Assembly: GCA_964019135.1 (NCBI GenBank)
Contig: OZ025253.1
Location: forward strand, 4,531,059 to 4,595,058
Reading direction: 5' to 3'
From: Arenicola marina
Taxonomy: Eukaryota > Annelida > Polychaeta > Arenicolidae
DNA: 64,000 nucleotides
This document shows, in pieces, positions 48,700 to 61,140 of this stretch (its first letter is position 1; every line of letters starts with the position of its first letter). The position numbers and the translations under genes were made by a program. The notes beneath the pieces were generated by a model that saw nothing but the letters and a program-made list of their open reading frames with translations, was not told where the DNA came from and did not search any database.

Positions 48700-50340
48700 C
48701 CCTGAAGTGATCAGGCGTGTATCGATGATGCCTTGGGTTGTCCTCCGCAAGTGGCGGTCCGCAGGGTCTTCGAATAGGGATGCGGGAGCTCTAATCAGGA
48801 TTCCTGGGACCAATAGGGATCTGATGGGTCGATTAGGGTTGCGTGGCACAAATCGAGATGTGCAGGGTCGAATTCGACGGTTCGAAACGGGATCAGTGGG
48901 ACACATTGGTATACGACGGGTCAAAGCTGGTTTCGTTGGGTTCAATCTGGATTAGCAAGGTTCAATCTGGATCACCAAGGTCGAATCGGGATCTGAAGGT
49001 CAAATAGGGATGCGACGGGTCAATCTGCATCCTAGTTGCCAAATCTCTATCGGGCGGCTTCCATCAGGTTCTGAGGGAGTCAATAAGAATCATATGAGTC
49101 CAGTCTGGATCCGACAGATTAAATCTGGGTCTGACGGGTCTAGTTGGGATGCCAGATGACTACTCGGGATCTGAGAGGGCAAATGTGGATGTCCAGGTCG
49201 AATGGGGAGCTGAGAGGTCAATCTGGATCTGAGAGGCAAAATAGGCGTCTGTGAATGATATCTGGATCTGAGGGGTCAATATGGATCTGAGAGGTCAAAT
49301 CTGGATCTGAGTAATCAAATCTGGATCTGAGGGTCAAATATGGATCTGAGAGGTCAAATCTGGATCCAAGAGCCAAATCTGGATTTGAGAGGTCAAATCT
49401 GGATCTGAGAGGTCAAATCTGGATCTGAGAGGTCAAATCTGGATCTGAGGGGTCAATATGGATCTGAGAGGTCAAATCTGGATCTGAGGGGTCAAATTGG
49501 GATCTGAGGGGTCAATTAGTGCCTTCAATTGACAATTTGGATCAAGTAGAGGTTTCAGTGGGCAAAATAGAGTTTTAGTGAGTAAATTTGGCCCAGTAGG
49601 CCATTACACATACAATTTGGCCCAAATAGAGCTTTTAATGTACAATCTGGGGTAAATAGTGCTTTCGCTGGGCCAAATATAACCTTCAGAGAGCAATTCA
49701 GCATAGATATCGGCGTGGGATAGCAACTTATTCCAAATAGAGCCTTCTGTTGACAAAATAGTGCTTTCTCTTTACAACATATAGCTTTCTGTTGACAAAA
49801 TAGAGCTTTCTGTTTACTAAATAGAGCTGTTTGTTGACCAAATGAGCTTTTGGCTTACTAAATAGAGCTTTTTGTTGGCAAAATGTAGCTTTTGGTTTGC
49901 AAAATAGAACTTTCTGTTGACAAAATGGAGCTTTTGGTTCGCAAAATAGAGCTTTCTGTTGGCAAAATAAAGATTTTGCGACCTAAGTAGAGCTTTCAGC
50001 AGGCAATTTGAGCTAAATATCGCACATAACTGGCAATTTGGGCTAAATAGCGAGTATGACAGGGAATTTTAGGTACACTGGGCATCTAACTGGCAATTTA
50101 TGTTAAACAGCGCGTATAACGAGCAATTTAGGCTAAATTGCGCATGTAGCGGGTAATTGTTGGTTAAAAAGCGCATGTAACGCTCAATTTATGCTAAATA
50201 GCGAATATAACGGGAGATTTGAGCTGAACAGCGCATATAGGGGGCAATTTTGGATAAACAGCTCGTATACGGGACAATTCGGGCTAAACAGCGCGCATAA
50301 CGGGAAATTTGAGCCAAATAGCGCATTCATCCGACAACGT
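48700..50340. repeat. Serial tandem arrays with changing period
   Basis: From left to right, degenerate ~20-bp units pass into regular GAGAGGTCAAATCTGGATCT units (49,200-49,520). Mixed units lead into ~22-bp AAATAGAGCTTTCTGTTGAC units (49,730-49,990), then ~30-bp units with AATTTGGGCTAAATAGCGC (50,000-50,320). Motifs carry over between neighbours, so one array seems to have changed into the next. No coding is implied. Confidence 0.8.
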
Positions 50341-50559
50341 GCGCACCGCAGGCTCTATTTTCGGCAATGTGCAATGAGCAATTAACCGATATTAACGGAA
50401 TTACAGGTAAAACCGTTTATTGTGCCGGTGACGTGAGGATCGCATCGTGTAACGCATCTTCCGCCCGCCAATTTAATGCCATATTAGAGTTTAAGTGAAC
50501 ATGAAATTTTGTTCTCCAGAGCGATTGCTCGACTAATTATGAATGGCCCCCCAAGAATT

Positions 50560-52706
50560 TTACTTTTTATCTAATAATACGTCATCGTGACGCGACATGA
50601 CGTCATTTGACGATTGCGAAAGTGCTTAAGATGGCTTCTATTTCTTTAATATACCTACGTATCAACTCGGGTTATGACAGCTATTGCCAAAGTGGCTGAA
50701 AATAAAGCAAACCCAACATATCGTAGGAGCACGTTAGCTATGACGTCATTTTTGATGCATACTTATCCCCTGCGCCAAACAAGTTACACACGGCACAAAA
50801 TGTCCCTGAACACGACCTGCAACGTCAAGCAACCCGAAAGTCGCCATACCTTATAATAGTTGAGTAATAGCTTACGTAAGATATGTGACGTCATGGCGTC
50901 ATGGTGACGTTATGACGTGACGCACGACAACGTCCATGCGGCAATATGCCAAGCTTTACTGCCACAACTTATTCGATTAAAGAGCTAGCCGATAGTAAGA
51001 TTAGTCCTTCAGCTATGGCTTGGCGAAATGGTCAAAAATTGCATTAGCTTATCATTGCGGAAACACTTAGACCGACGACAAGAACAAAGAACACTGTAAG
51101 CGAAGTGACATAGCAACTAATTTGTTTCTTTTACTATTTTTCTGACCATCAATGTTTCCTACCATTTGACGCAAACATCACAGCTCTAGCTTGTTTTTCT
51201 GATTTTTGACGATTTTTTCAAGATGGACACAATCTCTATTCACTCATCATTGGCGGCCCCGCAAAGGTGTCGTCCCACTTCGGAGCGCTCTAGCGAAAAG
51301 ACTGCAATTTTAGCATTTGTATCTGATTTCTGACGATTTTTCTTTAAATGGCCAGAATCTGTATGTTTATCATTAGGCCAGTGGCTTCGTTGTCATGGAA
51401 ACAAAAAGTAATACAGAGATCGCCCTGTTTTTCTTATAACTTGCTTTAAGGTGATATTATCTCACTGTGTGGCGAAGGAGACTGAAATAGCTTGAGCGGA
51501 AGTAGGTCATATTCGATCAAGTTCATTTTTCCCCATAGGATCCCATGTTAAACGATTTCGACTATATACCGAAAAGTAATGTGGCTATGGAAACATATTG
51601 ACAGATTATGATTCAGCTTAGTATTATCCATCCACAGCTGCAAGCATTGAGTGATGGCTTGAATAGGACACCCGTGGGAGCCTCTGCTAACACCAAAAAG
51701 CCGTATCTTTCACCATGGGCCAAATTTCAAAAAAATCCTGTGACGTCACTTTTTTCTCCAATTGCATATGATAAGCACTGTTGCTACTAGGTATCATGTT
51801 TAACTAAGACAAAAATCCCGGTGTTGTTTGCTGGAGGCACTTGCGACATACGCGACAAAACATTTTTTCCCAGCCTAAAGATACAGCCCTTTTAACATGG
51901 GAAGTCCCATAGAGAAATTCCCCCGGCCCTGGAACCGGAAGTAAGATAGGAACGTATTGTTTTTAGTTTGTAGCTATACGAGGAACTACTTTCCCTACAA
52001 TATAATGCTACTCTCGCATTTTTGTGATTTTTTTCTGATTTTTGATGATTTTTTGTAAGTACCGAAAGTGACGTCATCGTTACGTCACGTGACGTATCAG
52101 GAAACTCTAAGATTCGACACAACTCATCTCAATTCAGATTTCTATGACATATTTGAACATCATAGCGATAGCTTGATGGCAAATGTACCAAAAAGCGAAA
52201 AAACTGACAGAGGTCATTTAGTGCGTTTTCCGCAAAACCTATGACCTCGTTTTCCTCGAAAATGAGTATTACGCATCAAAAAGTGAACAATACCCGAAAA
52301 CTGCACCTGAAAGCGGGGCACATTCTGAAACTAATTCGAGATCTCTAACTTTAATATTAACGGAGATATAAGCGTTTTTAGTGTTTTGTTCACAAAATCG
52401 CTGTGACCTTGACCTTTGACCTTTCGATCTGCGTGACGAAAATGTTGTACCCCTATTAGCTGGCTATAAGATGTTAAAGATTGCGAAACGATACATGTAG
52501 CAGTTAGGCCACAAAGAGACTTCCCGTTTTCGAGTGGGACAGACATACATACATACATACATACATACATACATACATACATACATACATACATACATAC
52601 ATACATACATACATACATACATACATACATACAAACATACATACATACACACAAACACGACCAACCGACATATGCCGAAAATTGAAAATTTCAATTTTCG
52701 TCATAA
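50560..52706. repeat. Interspersed repeat family R, copy 2
   Basis: It is homologous to 36,697-38,455 over most of its length, including the TGACGTCA-rich block, ATTGGCGGCCCCGCAAAGG and the terminal palindrome followed by ATAATAAA. It also includes TGTGACCTTGACCTTTGACC and ends in a microsatellite. Short frames in it are not conserved as proteins. Confidence 0.65.
52540..52650. repeat. (CATA)n microsatellite
   Basis: About 27 tandem ACAT/CATA units have one interruption near 52,632. It sits just before the terminal palindrome of repeat R copy 2. Met-Tyr-Val-Cys frames on the minus strand are repeat artefacts. Confidence 0.95.
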
Positions 52707-54260
52707 TAAATCCATGCTCGGACTTTACATGATCAGATATATACTGTTCTCTGAGTTCTTCATACAGTGGACATTGGAGTGAGACAGTTTAGACAGGCAA
52801 TAAATAGTTGCATAGACGGAGACATCTTTGAGTTTGCTACTCAAAACGGCGCAGACAATTTGTCAGCAACTGAAGAAGTCTTTGTGACGAAACCGGTCTT
52901 GCTGATTTCGGGCAGCGATTTTGCATTCTTTCACATATTTGTATTACTTGATTCGCATTTTGTCATCATTTACTTGCCGCATCATCATCTGGATTGACCA
53001 TTTACTTGCCGCATCATCATCTGGATTGACCATTCACTTTCATATTGGATTTCATTTTGGATCATTCATCCCGCTGGATATACGGCTTATTTCTCTGGAT
53101 TCCATCAGGGTGGATTTTCACTCGTCATCAGGGTGGATTTTCACTCGTCGTCATTGGACACTGGTCTTCCATCAGATAAGTCGTATCTATCTAACTTTAT
53201 ATTTTTCATTGATATTTGATTGTAGCATATTCACCCATTTATTTCTTTATTGCATGCATTACTTGCTATTTGATGCTAGGAGAGTTAGTATTATTGGTAC
53301 CGTATAATCCCCCACCCACCCCCCACAACTAGGACAGGTTGATTTGCTAGTATTATCGTAATCTGCAACGTGTTGATTACGACCCGTTTAGTAGACTAGA
53401 GAGAACCCATCGCTTTGTTGAGTCCTGAGCCCGAGCGTTTAATTCACCCATAATACACACAAACACGACCAACCGACATATGCCGAAAATTGAAAATTTC
53501 AATTTTCGTCATAATAAATCCATGCTCGGACTTTACATGATCAGATATATACTGTTCTCTGAGTTCTTCATACAGTGGACATTGGAGTGAGACAGTTTAG
53601 ACAGGCAATAAATAGTTGCATAGACGGAGACATCTTTGAGTTTGCTACTCAAAACGGCGCAGACAATTTGTCAGCAACTGAAGAAGTCTTTGTGACGAAA
53701 CCGGTCTTGCTGATTTCGGGCAGCGATTTTGCATTCTTTCACATATTTGTATTACTTGATTCGCATTTTGTCATCATTTACTTGCCGCATCATCATCTGG
53801 ATTGACCATTTACTTGCCGCATCATCATCTGGATTGACCATTCACTTTCATATTGGATTTCATTTTGGATCATTCATCCCGCTGGATATACGGCTTATTT
53901 CTCTGGATTCCATCAGGGTGGATTTTCACTCGTCATCAGGGTGGATTTTCACTCGTCGTCATTGGACACTGGTCTTCCATCAGATAAGTCGTATCTATCT
54001 AACTTTATATTTTTCATTGATATTTGATTGTAGCATATTCACCCATTTATTTCTTTATTGCATGCATTACTTGCTATTTGATGCTAGGAGAGTTAGTATT
54101 ATTGGTACCGTATAATCCCCCACTCACCCCCCACAACTAGGACAGGTTGATTTGCTAGTATTATCGTAATCTGCAACGTGTTGATTACGACCCGTTTAGT
54201 AGACTAGAGAGAACCCATCGCTTTGTTGAGTCCTGAGCCCGAGCGTTTAATTCACCCATA
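52645..54260. repeat. 808-bp direct tandem duplication (two full units)
   Basis: Units are 52,645-53,452 and 53,453-54,260, essentially identical; a third start at 54,261 follows for 207 bp and then switches to the element E sequence. Each unit joins the 3' palindrome of repeat R to the first ~150 bp of element E and ~600 bp of other sequence. That part holds internal direct repeats (CTTGCCGCATCATCATCTGG twice, GGGTGGATTTTCACTCGTC twice). The repeated 76- and 128-codon frames are not recognised proteins. Confidence 0.9.
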
Positions 54261-54578
54261 ATACACACAAACACGACCAACCGACATATGCCGAAAATTG
54301 AAAATTTCAATTTTCGTCATAATAAATCCATGCTCGGACTTTACATGATCAGATATATACTGTTCTCTGAGTTCTTCATACAGTGGACATTGGAGTGAGA
54401 CAGTTTAGACAGGCAATAAATAGTTGCATAGACGGAGACATCTTTGAGTTTGCTACTCAAAACGGCGAATTCCGTTACCACAAGTAAGACACAACACCGA
54501 CCAGACTACATGGAGTCAGTAACCACTTAATCGGCAGGACGCCTGACAGCCTAGCGGTCTGAACAACTTAATCGGCAG

Positions 54579-55321
54579 GGGCCCGTAACTGGAAGCAGTC
54601 GCAACGCGCACCTAGAGTTAGGACTGTCTTAAGACAATCCTAAATATTTAGTAGTGTAACTCGAAGGGCCCGTAACATCGGATGAAATGTTGCGTGCACG
54701 TAAGTTTACCAAAATTTAGTTGTGCCTCGGACCTGACTTAGGACTGTCGTAGTACATTTGGACAGTACAAAAATGACGCTTCAACACCGTCGGAGACGAG
54801 AACAAATTGAAAGGATATTTCGTGACAGACGGAATCCCTCGGACACGCTGTCAGACATTGAAATTCAGGATTGCTATAGACTTACTCAAGCGACCATTTT
54901 GGAACTCTGTTATATTCTAGAGCCATATTTGAGGCGACCAACAAATCGCTTTCAGTCACTGCCAGTGTCCCTGCAGCTTATGGTTGCACTGCCGGAGATA
55001 CTATGCCTGTGGAAGCTTCTTGGCAGTGAATGGCGACATCCATTGACTCAGATCGTGCCATAAACTATGGCAAGAAAGCTCGCGATCATGCTTGAAAGCA
55101 GTGACACCCTCCACATGATTACGTCATCGAGGGGGAATCACGATTACTTTGGTCTAGTAGCGCTTTGAGTTACAGGACATTTTCGACGACCTTGCGACGG
55201 CACTATGATCACCAGAGGTGCGCTTCGAGTCACGCTACTAAATTTGACGTGCTATTATCTTAACGCACACGCATCATTGGCGCAAATCGGAAAACTTAAG
55301 ATTGCTTCCAGTTACGGACCC
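54579..55321 (+). mobile_element. Truncated PIF/Harbinger transposon, 743 bp
   Basis: Terminal inverted repeats are GGGCCCGTAACTGGAAGCA and, at the right end reversed, GGGTCCGTAACTGGAAGCA. It is flanked by CAG on both sides, a 3-bp duplication typical of Harbinger elements. Subterminal TTTAGTAG(T/C)GT(A/G)ACTCGAAG is also inverted. It inserted inside a unit of the 42-bp minisatellite of element E. The transposase gene is cut short (see next entry), so it is non-autonomous. Confidence 0.88.
54758..55063 (+). pseudogene. HARBI1-like transposase fragment (N-terminal part)
   Basis: The 101-codon frame reads with the Harbinger N-terminal pattern RIFRDRRNPSDTLSDIEIQ, then ILELCYILEPYLRRPTNR and SLPVSLQLMVAL. 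It then leaves the family pattern at PEILCLW and stops. Family transposases are around 350-400 residues with a DDE catalytic domain further on; none of that is present. It is a dead fragment. Assignment to the family is confident from the motifs. Confidence 0.85.
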
Positions 55322-55907
55322 CAGGTCGCCTGACAGCCTAGCGGTCCGTAACAACTTAATCGGCAGGGCTCCCGAAAGCCTAGCGGCCCGTTACAACTTA
55401 ATCGGCAGGGCGCCTGACAGCCTAGCGGTCCGTAACAACTTAATCGGCAGGGCTCCCGAAAGCCTAGCGGCCCGTTACAACTTAATCGGCAGGGCGCCTG
55501 ACAGCCTAGCGGTCCGTAACAACTCAAAGAGAAAATGCAGGGCCCATATAATTTACATTTCCAGTTAAACTATAGGGAATTATCTAAACATTGCACAAAC
55601 ATTTTTTATGCATACAGTGGTGAAGTTCCAAGCATTTTGCATGGCGATGAAACGACCAGTAGATTTAGACGACTACTACTTCTTGAAGCTATAATATCGA
55701 AGCGGTTTAATTACCTTCAGAGTTTTTTCGCGGAATGTACTTCCGGGTATTTACAATATGGCGGAGCAAGAACAAACTTCTGGCGAGTCGGACGAAGAAC
55801 AGTGGCATGAAGGCAACGTAACATATAATACCGGGACATACATCTGACCATTGTTGGTTGGCACCCATCCGTGTGCGAAAGACCATGGATTGCAGCTTTG
55901 TTTTGGT

Positions 55908-56290
55908 TTAAGGTGTACGATTTGTAACGCGGCAGTTACGCTTATGACTGAATAAGCCAATCTGGGATCGACAGAGCTTGCCGCTGTCGTCGCATCGGTG
56001 ACCTGCCGATAGGTCTTGGTTTGTGCTCTCTGATGGACGCCTAGATTGGCGTTTCAAGCCCAGTTTCACAAACCAAAGCCCGTCGTAGTGGGCCATTCCG
56101 TCACGCACGACACGTGCCCATCCCCTCTTTTGGGATGCCAGGTCCTCCCAAAAATCTGGATCCATGCCGAAAGCCTTGATGTCCCGCTTGCAAACATACT
56201 TAAACCTAAACTTTGGCCGTCCAGTTGGCCTTTTGCCGTCGGCGAGTTCACTGTACAGCACATCCATTTGACCATGACTGTAACATTTGA
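55908..56290 (-). pseudogene. LINE (non-LTR retrotransposon) C-terminal fragment
   Basis: The frame carries the C-terminal signature of LINE reverse transcriptase polyproteins: LYSELADGKRPTGRPKFRF, then KRDIKAFGMDP, WEDLASQKRGWARVVRDG and a terminal zinc-finger-like CRSQIGLFSHKRNC. Only about 120 residues remain; the endonuclease and reverse transcriptase cores are missing. It abuts element E, whose end may be the LINE 3' UTR. Confidence 0.8.
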
Positions 56291-56595
56291 ATAACTTATT
56301 GCTTTAATGTTTTTATTTGGAACTCGTCTCGACAAGTCAACACAACGCAAGTGTAAATCTAATAAAATACTATGTTCACTCGGACGTCAGGAAAGCTCAG
56401 AAACCAACACCTGTCGCTGTCTTTTATGTTAACATGATGACATTGATATACATAAACAATGAGACATTTGACGTTCTGGAACTCTTTATCATTCAAACAG
56501 ATTCACAACCATCGTCTCTGCAAAGGAATACCTCCCACAACATGTCAAAGTTAGGTTGTCCATCGACTCATTGTCTTGGATGACCCCCTTTCCAT
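56291..56595. other. Spacer, no gene seen
   Basis: AT-rich sequence between the LINE fragment and the C-rich minisatellite; an 88-codon frame here is unrecognised. Confidence 0.4.
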
Positions 56596-56599
56596 TACC

Positions 56600-57240
56600 C
56601 ACTCCTACACCACCACTCCTTCGCTCAGGGTGTAGACACGGACCCCCCGCCACCCCCCCCCCCCTTCCCTCACCTACCCCTCACTCAGGCCCTCGGTTTT
56701 AGACACCAACCCCCCTTTCTATCACCCACCCACCCCCTCACTCAGGCCCTCGGTTTTAGACACCGACCCCGCCCCCCCCCCTTTTCATCACATACCCACT
56801 CCCTCACTCAGGCCCTCGGTTTCAGACAACGCCCCCCCCCCCTTTACATCCACCAACCCACCCCCTGACTCAGGCTCTTTGGTTTTAGACACCGACCCAC
56901 CCTTTCCATCCCCCACCCACCCTCTCGCTGAGGCCCATGGTTTTTGACACTGATCCCCCTTTCCATCACCCACCCACCCCTCACTCTTGCCCTTGGTTTT
57001 AGACACGGATCCCCACTCTCACCTCTCCATCACCCACCCACCTCACTCATGCCCTCGGTTTTAGACACGGACCCCTCTTTTTCCTCATCCACCGACCCCC
57101 TGACTCAGGCCCTCGGTTTTACACACGGACCCCCTCCCCCCATTCTCTTGCCCACCCCCTCACTCATGCCCATGGTTTTAGACACGGACCCCCCTTTTTC
57201 CTCATGCACCCACCCCCTCACTCAGGCCCTCGGTTTTGAA
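56600..57240. repeat. C-rich ~60-bp minisatellite at the 3' end of the p24 gene
   Basis: About ten units contain CTCAGGCCCTCGGTTTTAGA, CACGGACCCCCC and CACCCACCC. The innermost unit overlaps the last codons and the TGA stop (57,222-57,224) of the p24 gene. The gene's sense strand is purine-rich here. Confidence 0.88.
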
Positions 57241-60200
57241 GTCGGGGTCACGTTTGGCGTCCGGAACAGTCTCCTGACGAAGAAGACCTGCAGACCGGAA
57301 GTGGCGACGATGACGCTGCACATAAGTACGGACCAGTTCTGGATGTGGCTGTTGTTGCCACTGATGATGTACCAGTCGGTCACGTGGTGCTGGCGAGATG
57401 ACGCGATGTGGCGCCTGGCGTCTCGTATCACGTTGTCCACCGCCTCCAGCGTATTCTGGAAGAAAGACACACCCGGAATAGCAAGAAAGTACTTCCTGGC
57501 ATTATGCTCCCCTGCTTTACAGTGATATGTCGTCTATACCATAGCCATCTACTGTTAACGTGTCACCATACAATGTTATTCTGTATGGCTCTGTGGCCTG
57601 TGGACACGGAATATCAAGACGTTGTTGTGTATGCATTGCACCAAGTTATTAGTGATATACATGTATCTATAGCACATATGCCAATAACATTTCGTACATT
57701 TCGTTCAATGCGAGATACATGAGCTCTAGGATGGAGAAATAACAAGTGACACGTCAGACTAGGAGACTATGAGTAATAGTCAGAACCAAACGACAAAACA
57801 TCATTTTTATCTCTATTGCTCTGTTTGAGATATTCAGTCATCAGCGTAAAAATGTGAGGAAAGAAATCTAAATACCTCAATGATAAAATAAGTCTTACGC
57901 GGACGGATGCATTTCGCCCTCGCAACTACTAAGTATTAGGCATGGTACTGCCCAGTCATCCACTTGTAGCAACCTTATAGTGCTGCAGCCCGCTTTATTG
58001 CTACCTCAATATACTAACCGTAAAATTCTGAACAGATATGTCGAAGTCCTCTATTTCCTGAGTATATTTCTGCCAGTCCTGGTGTAGGTAGGCGGCAATA
58101 TAGATGTAGACAAGCTTGTGGGAGACTGTGCTCTGCCCGTTGCCGATGCAGAAACCGTAATCTCCTGGATCACAGAAAGCGAACTGTTATCAGCATAGTT
58201 TATATTTAAATGTGTAATATTTTGTATCATATCTGCAAAATCGCATATTCACATGTAAATCTGGTGATCTAATATAATTATCTTAACTGGCATATGCGTT
58301 GGGTAACATAAGAAACGATGAAGCTGCATTTAAAGATCCAATGAGAACGAAAATAAAAACATTGTAAATATGACCATTGTTAGTCTGAAAGGTCAGTAGC
58401 AAACACTTTTAAAATTGAGATATGCGCGACGGGCCAGTAAGCACGACACATGTATTTGAGGATTCTACAACTCATGAATATTCAAATAGGACGTCATGTA
58501 CTGACGTAATATTGTGGTGTACTGTTACTACTAAAATTAATATTATTGTCAATGTCATAGTTAATAATACTATCAATATGCCTACTACAATTGCCCTCCA
58601 TTAATTCTATAATTAATATTACCATTAATTATATCACTAATGTCATTATTAATACCATTACCGATATCATTATTATCATTATCAATATTTGTATATTATT
58701 ATCCTGTGAATCACCAGCATAATCACCCTTAAGGTTACTGGTGATCATACTGTTACTGGCCTGACCTTCCATGTCCACGGTGGTGTCCACAGTGCCCTGC
58801 GTGGCCCACGGATGTCCCGCTATAATCTGCCCATCAGGCCGCACGACTGCTAGCTCCACCTTGCGGTCGGCTCCTTTCAGACCCTGTAATAACGGTTTCG
58901 AGTTCAAAAATAAACGTTTCACCACGCCCGATCTCCCAATTCCTACCTATCCAATGATGAATCACTAGCCCCTGTGTCTAGCCTGGTGGGGGTATTGGTA
59001 GGGGCGGGCCTCGATGGCAGCCTCAAACAGACTGTAAAGGTTACTCAATTATAGTTTCGATCCGCGCACTACCACAACCACCCCCCGCGTACCCAGGGAT
59101 AGTGGTCATGGGGGTACGCAGGGCCGGATCCAGGGAGGGGGGTGTCCAAGGGGTCTGAAACTCCCCTTTTTGAGGAAGAATACCGTTTTTCAATGCCAAG
59201 TTCAGGCCATCTGAGGCGTGGACACCCCCCCGCCCCCCAATAGTCGCCGTCCCGGTCGCAGTTTTGTTTCAGAGCCCCCACCCCCCCCCCCCCTTGTCGC
59301 AAGTTTCAGCAGACCCCCCCATTTTCTAATTCCTGGATCTGTCCATGCGTACCCCACGACCACTACCATACACCACCATGGTTTGACTTTTAGTTCAGTC
59401 GCTTACAATCCACAACGGTTGTCATCATCACATCACCAACATTACCACTACTATCACTGTCACCACCACCTCCGCCGCTACCAGTACCGCCCCCTCCCTC
59501 ATCCCCTCTCCTACGCTCAGCCCAGCCCCTATTGCCCGACGCGACATGTGGCACATGGCCGCCAGCTATGTAGCATATTTGTATAGTCTACATGCACTAC
59601 GAATATTCCAGGTCATCATTGTCACCAACTAACCCATATGTAGGTCGAGTGGCTGGCGGACAAACTGCTACCTTCGTCACTCTAATTGTGTCTGGGCCAG
59701 CCCGTGGAGCGGTGCGGTGCGGGTCGTTTGGTTGCCATTCGCCAGATGGCGCAAGTGTAGATAGGCCTACATCGGATAGGCCTACATTGCCCTGCACTTT
59801 GCATATTTATAGACATACTTGTGCTCAGTAACTTACTTTGAAGCGAATGTAGTCGAACAACCACCGGCAGGTAGGCAGCCAGGGCGGACCAAGGGTGGGG
59901 GGGGGGGAGGCCCGGGCTTCCAAACCCCCACCCCACCCCAATTTTTGTGGAAGAATTGTCGTTTTTCAATGCACACTTAGGGCATCAGGCGTGAACACCC
60001 TGGCAAAAGTAGTGCATTTCCAGTGTGCCCCACCCTTTGCAAAATCCTGGATCGTCCCATGCGCAGCACAGACCGCTGATAAAATAGCATCGACGTGGAG
60101 CATAAGTATCCCTGTCTCAAAGGGTTGCGATCAGATATATCCCGTAGTGAGTGTAAGGCCCTATTACAAAGGTCCGACAAGTTGACAATGCAGAACAATA

Positions 60201-60569
60201 GTGTTCATAATTGAGAGCTACTGTAGCCTACGAAATTGTAATTAAATAACGCCTAATTACCTCAAAGATGACGTGAACTTTAGCTCCTTGTTTAACTCTC
60301 TGAAACAAGCACTCCTGTCTCCTGGGTGGGACGTTCACCTTCAGCTCGAACTGCACGCCGGGAAGTCCGTCGTAGTCAAAGTCGTGATACTCCGGTTCTT
60401 GAGGTTCATGGTATTCCTGGGGCGGGACTGGCCTGGGAACCATCGGGGGTTGCCCCCCACAGAGCTGTGGCAGCCACAGTGACGCCAGACATACCCACCA
60501 TATGGTGGGAGTGAGCGTCCCGCACCGTGGACCCATCGTGTGGCCGGCGAGAGCGAAGAACGCCGCCAT
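57222..60569 (-). CDS. p24/TMED family cargo receptor, complete (4 exons)
   Basis: Exons 60569-60261, 58883-58766, 58164-58019 and 57455-57222 join in frame to 268 residues; all introns are GT/AG. Signal peptide about 1-40 (TIWWVCLASLWLPQLCGGQ); a Pro/Glu/Tyr-rich spacer; GOLD domain from about residue 75 (FELKVNVPPRRQECLFQRV) through GDYGFCIGNGQSTVSHKLVY; helical stalk about 190-225; membrane helix about 232-250; short tail VRRLFRTPNVTPTSKPRA. p24 proteins oligomerise and select cargo between ER and Golgi. The tail keeps the Arg/Phe start but lacks a terminal dilysine, so COPI retrieval may depend on partners. Start chosen at MAAFFALAG; an upstream Met at 60,674 and a later one at 60,536 are possible. 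Confidence 0.85.
58410..58740. other. AT-rich intron segment of the p24 gene
   Basis: Imperfect ATTATTAATACC/ATTAATATTATTG runs fill intron 2 between 58,165 and 58,765; no additional exon is seen. Confidence 0.5.
59110..59345. repeat. GGGCGGATCC-type dispersed repeat, intron 1 of the p24 gene
   Basis: It starts GGGCCGGATCCAGGGAGGGG and includes CGTTTTTCAATGCCAAGTTC and two long C runs. A sister copy at 59,880-60,065 has GTCGTTTTTCAATGCACACT. Confidence 0.6.
59880..60065. repeat. GGGCGGATCC-type dispersed repeat, second copy in intron 1
   Basis: It starts AGGGCGGACCAAGGGTGGGG and ends AATCCTGGATCGTCCC. Both copies share the order G-run, C-run, GTTTTTCAATGC, CGTG-AACACC. It lies 196 bp from the end of exon 1. 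Confidence 0.6.
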
Positions 60570-60747
60570 TTTTGTTTCTGTGAATGTCGTCTGCTCGGGC
60601 TCAGAGCGCGGGACGCTGGACGGCTCGGTTACTAGTGACAGCCTACACGAATGGCGGATCCCCGGGGCCGGCACGTTGCCTGCGCGAGGAGAGTGGACGT
60701 GGCCTCAAATTAATGACCTTGTTTGGCTGCGGCGTACTAGCCATGTG

Positions 60748-60930
60748 CCAATTGCAATGACCAGTGACTTCCCCCCTCCTCCGCCCCCTCCCCTCTCCCA
60801 ATTGCAATGACCAGTGACCCCTCTCCTCCGTCCCCTCCGCTCCCCCAATTGCAATGACCAGTGACCCCCCTCATCCGCCTCCTCCCCTCCCCCAAGTTAC
60901 GATGGCCAGTGACCCCCCTACCCCCCTCTT
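60748..60930. repeat. C-rich ~47-bp minisatellite upstream of the p24 gene
   Basis: Four units begin CCAATTGCAATGACCAGTGA (the last AAGTTACGATGGCCAGTGA) followed by CCCCCCTCCTCCGCCCCCTCC-like stretches. It lies about 180 bp upstream of the chosen start. Confidence 0.8.
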
Positions 60931-61004
60931 CCTCCTCCCACCTCATTGTGGTTGCACGCAGACACACGCATGGCGCGTTCATGAATATGCAAAGAATATT
61001 AAGG

Positions 61005-61140
61005 CGCCGTGTACAATGCATCGAATGATTTTCGCAAAGAGTAGGGGTCACCCCCGTGGCCATGGCCCCACTCTCCCTTCCTTCTCCATTGACGCGATAT
61101 GACCAAAAGTGATTAAATCGTCCTGAATATACAACCAACC
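61005..61140 (+). mobile_element. SINE tail fragment
   Basis: It shares GACGCGATATGACCAAA, AAAGAGTAGGGG and the order of blocks with the body of the SINE at 905-1,156. The tRNA head is absent, as in a 5'-truncated copy. Confidence 0.55.

Larger units (their letters stand above)
54322..55914. mobile_element. Interspersed element E, copy 2 (interrupted)
   Basis: It matches 20,214-21,018 on both sides of the Harbinger insertion, including the 42-bp minisatellite (54,525-54,578 and 55,322-55,520) and the MAEQEQTSGESDEEQ frame at 55,758. It ends at TTGCAGCTTTGTTTTGGTTT, where a LINE 3' fragment begins. Confidence 0.65.

Noticed and set aside
52331-52704. Cys-Met-Tyr-Val repeat frames
   Set aside because: They are produced by the (CATA)n microsatellite.
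52767-54115. Twin genes encoding 76- and 128-residue proteins
   Set aside because: They are the same frames repeated by the 808-bp duplication, overlap each other in different frames, and show no family motif.
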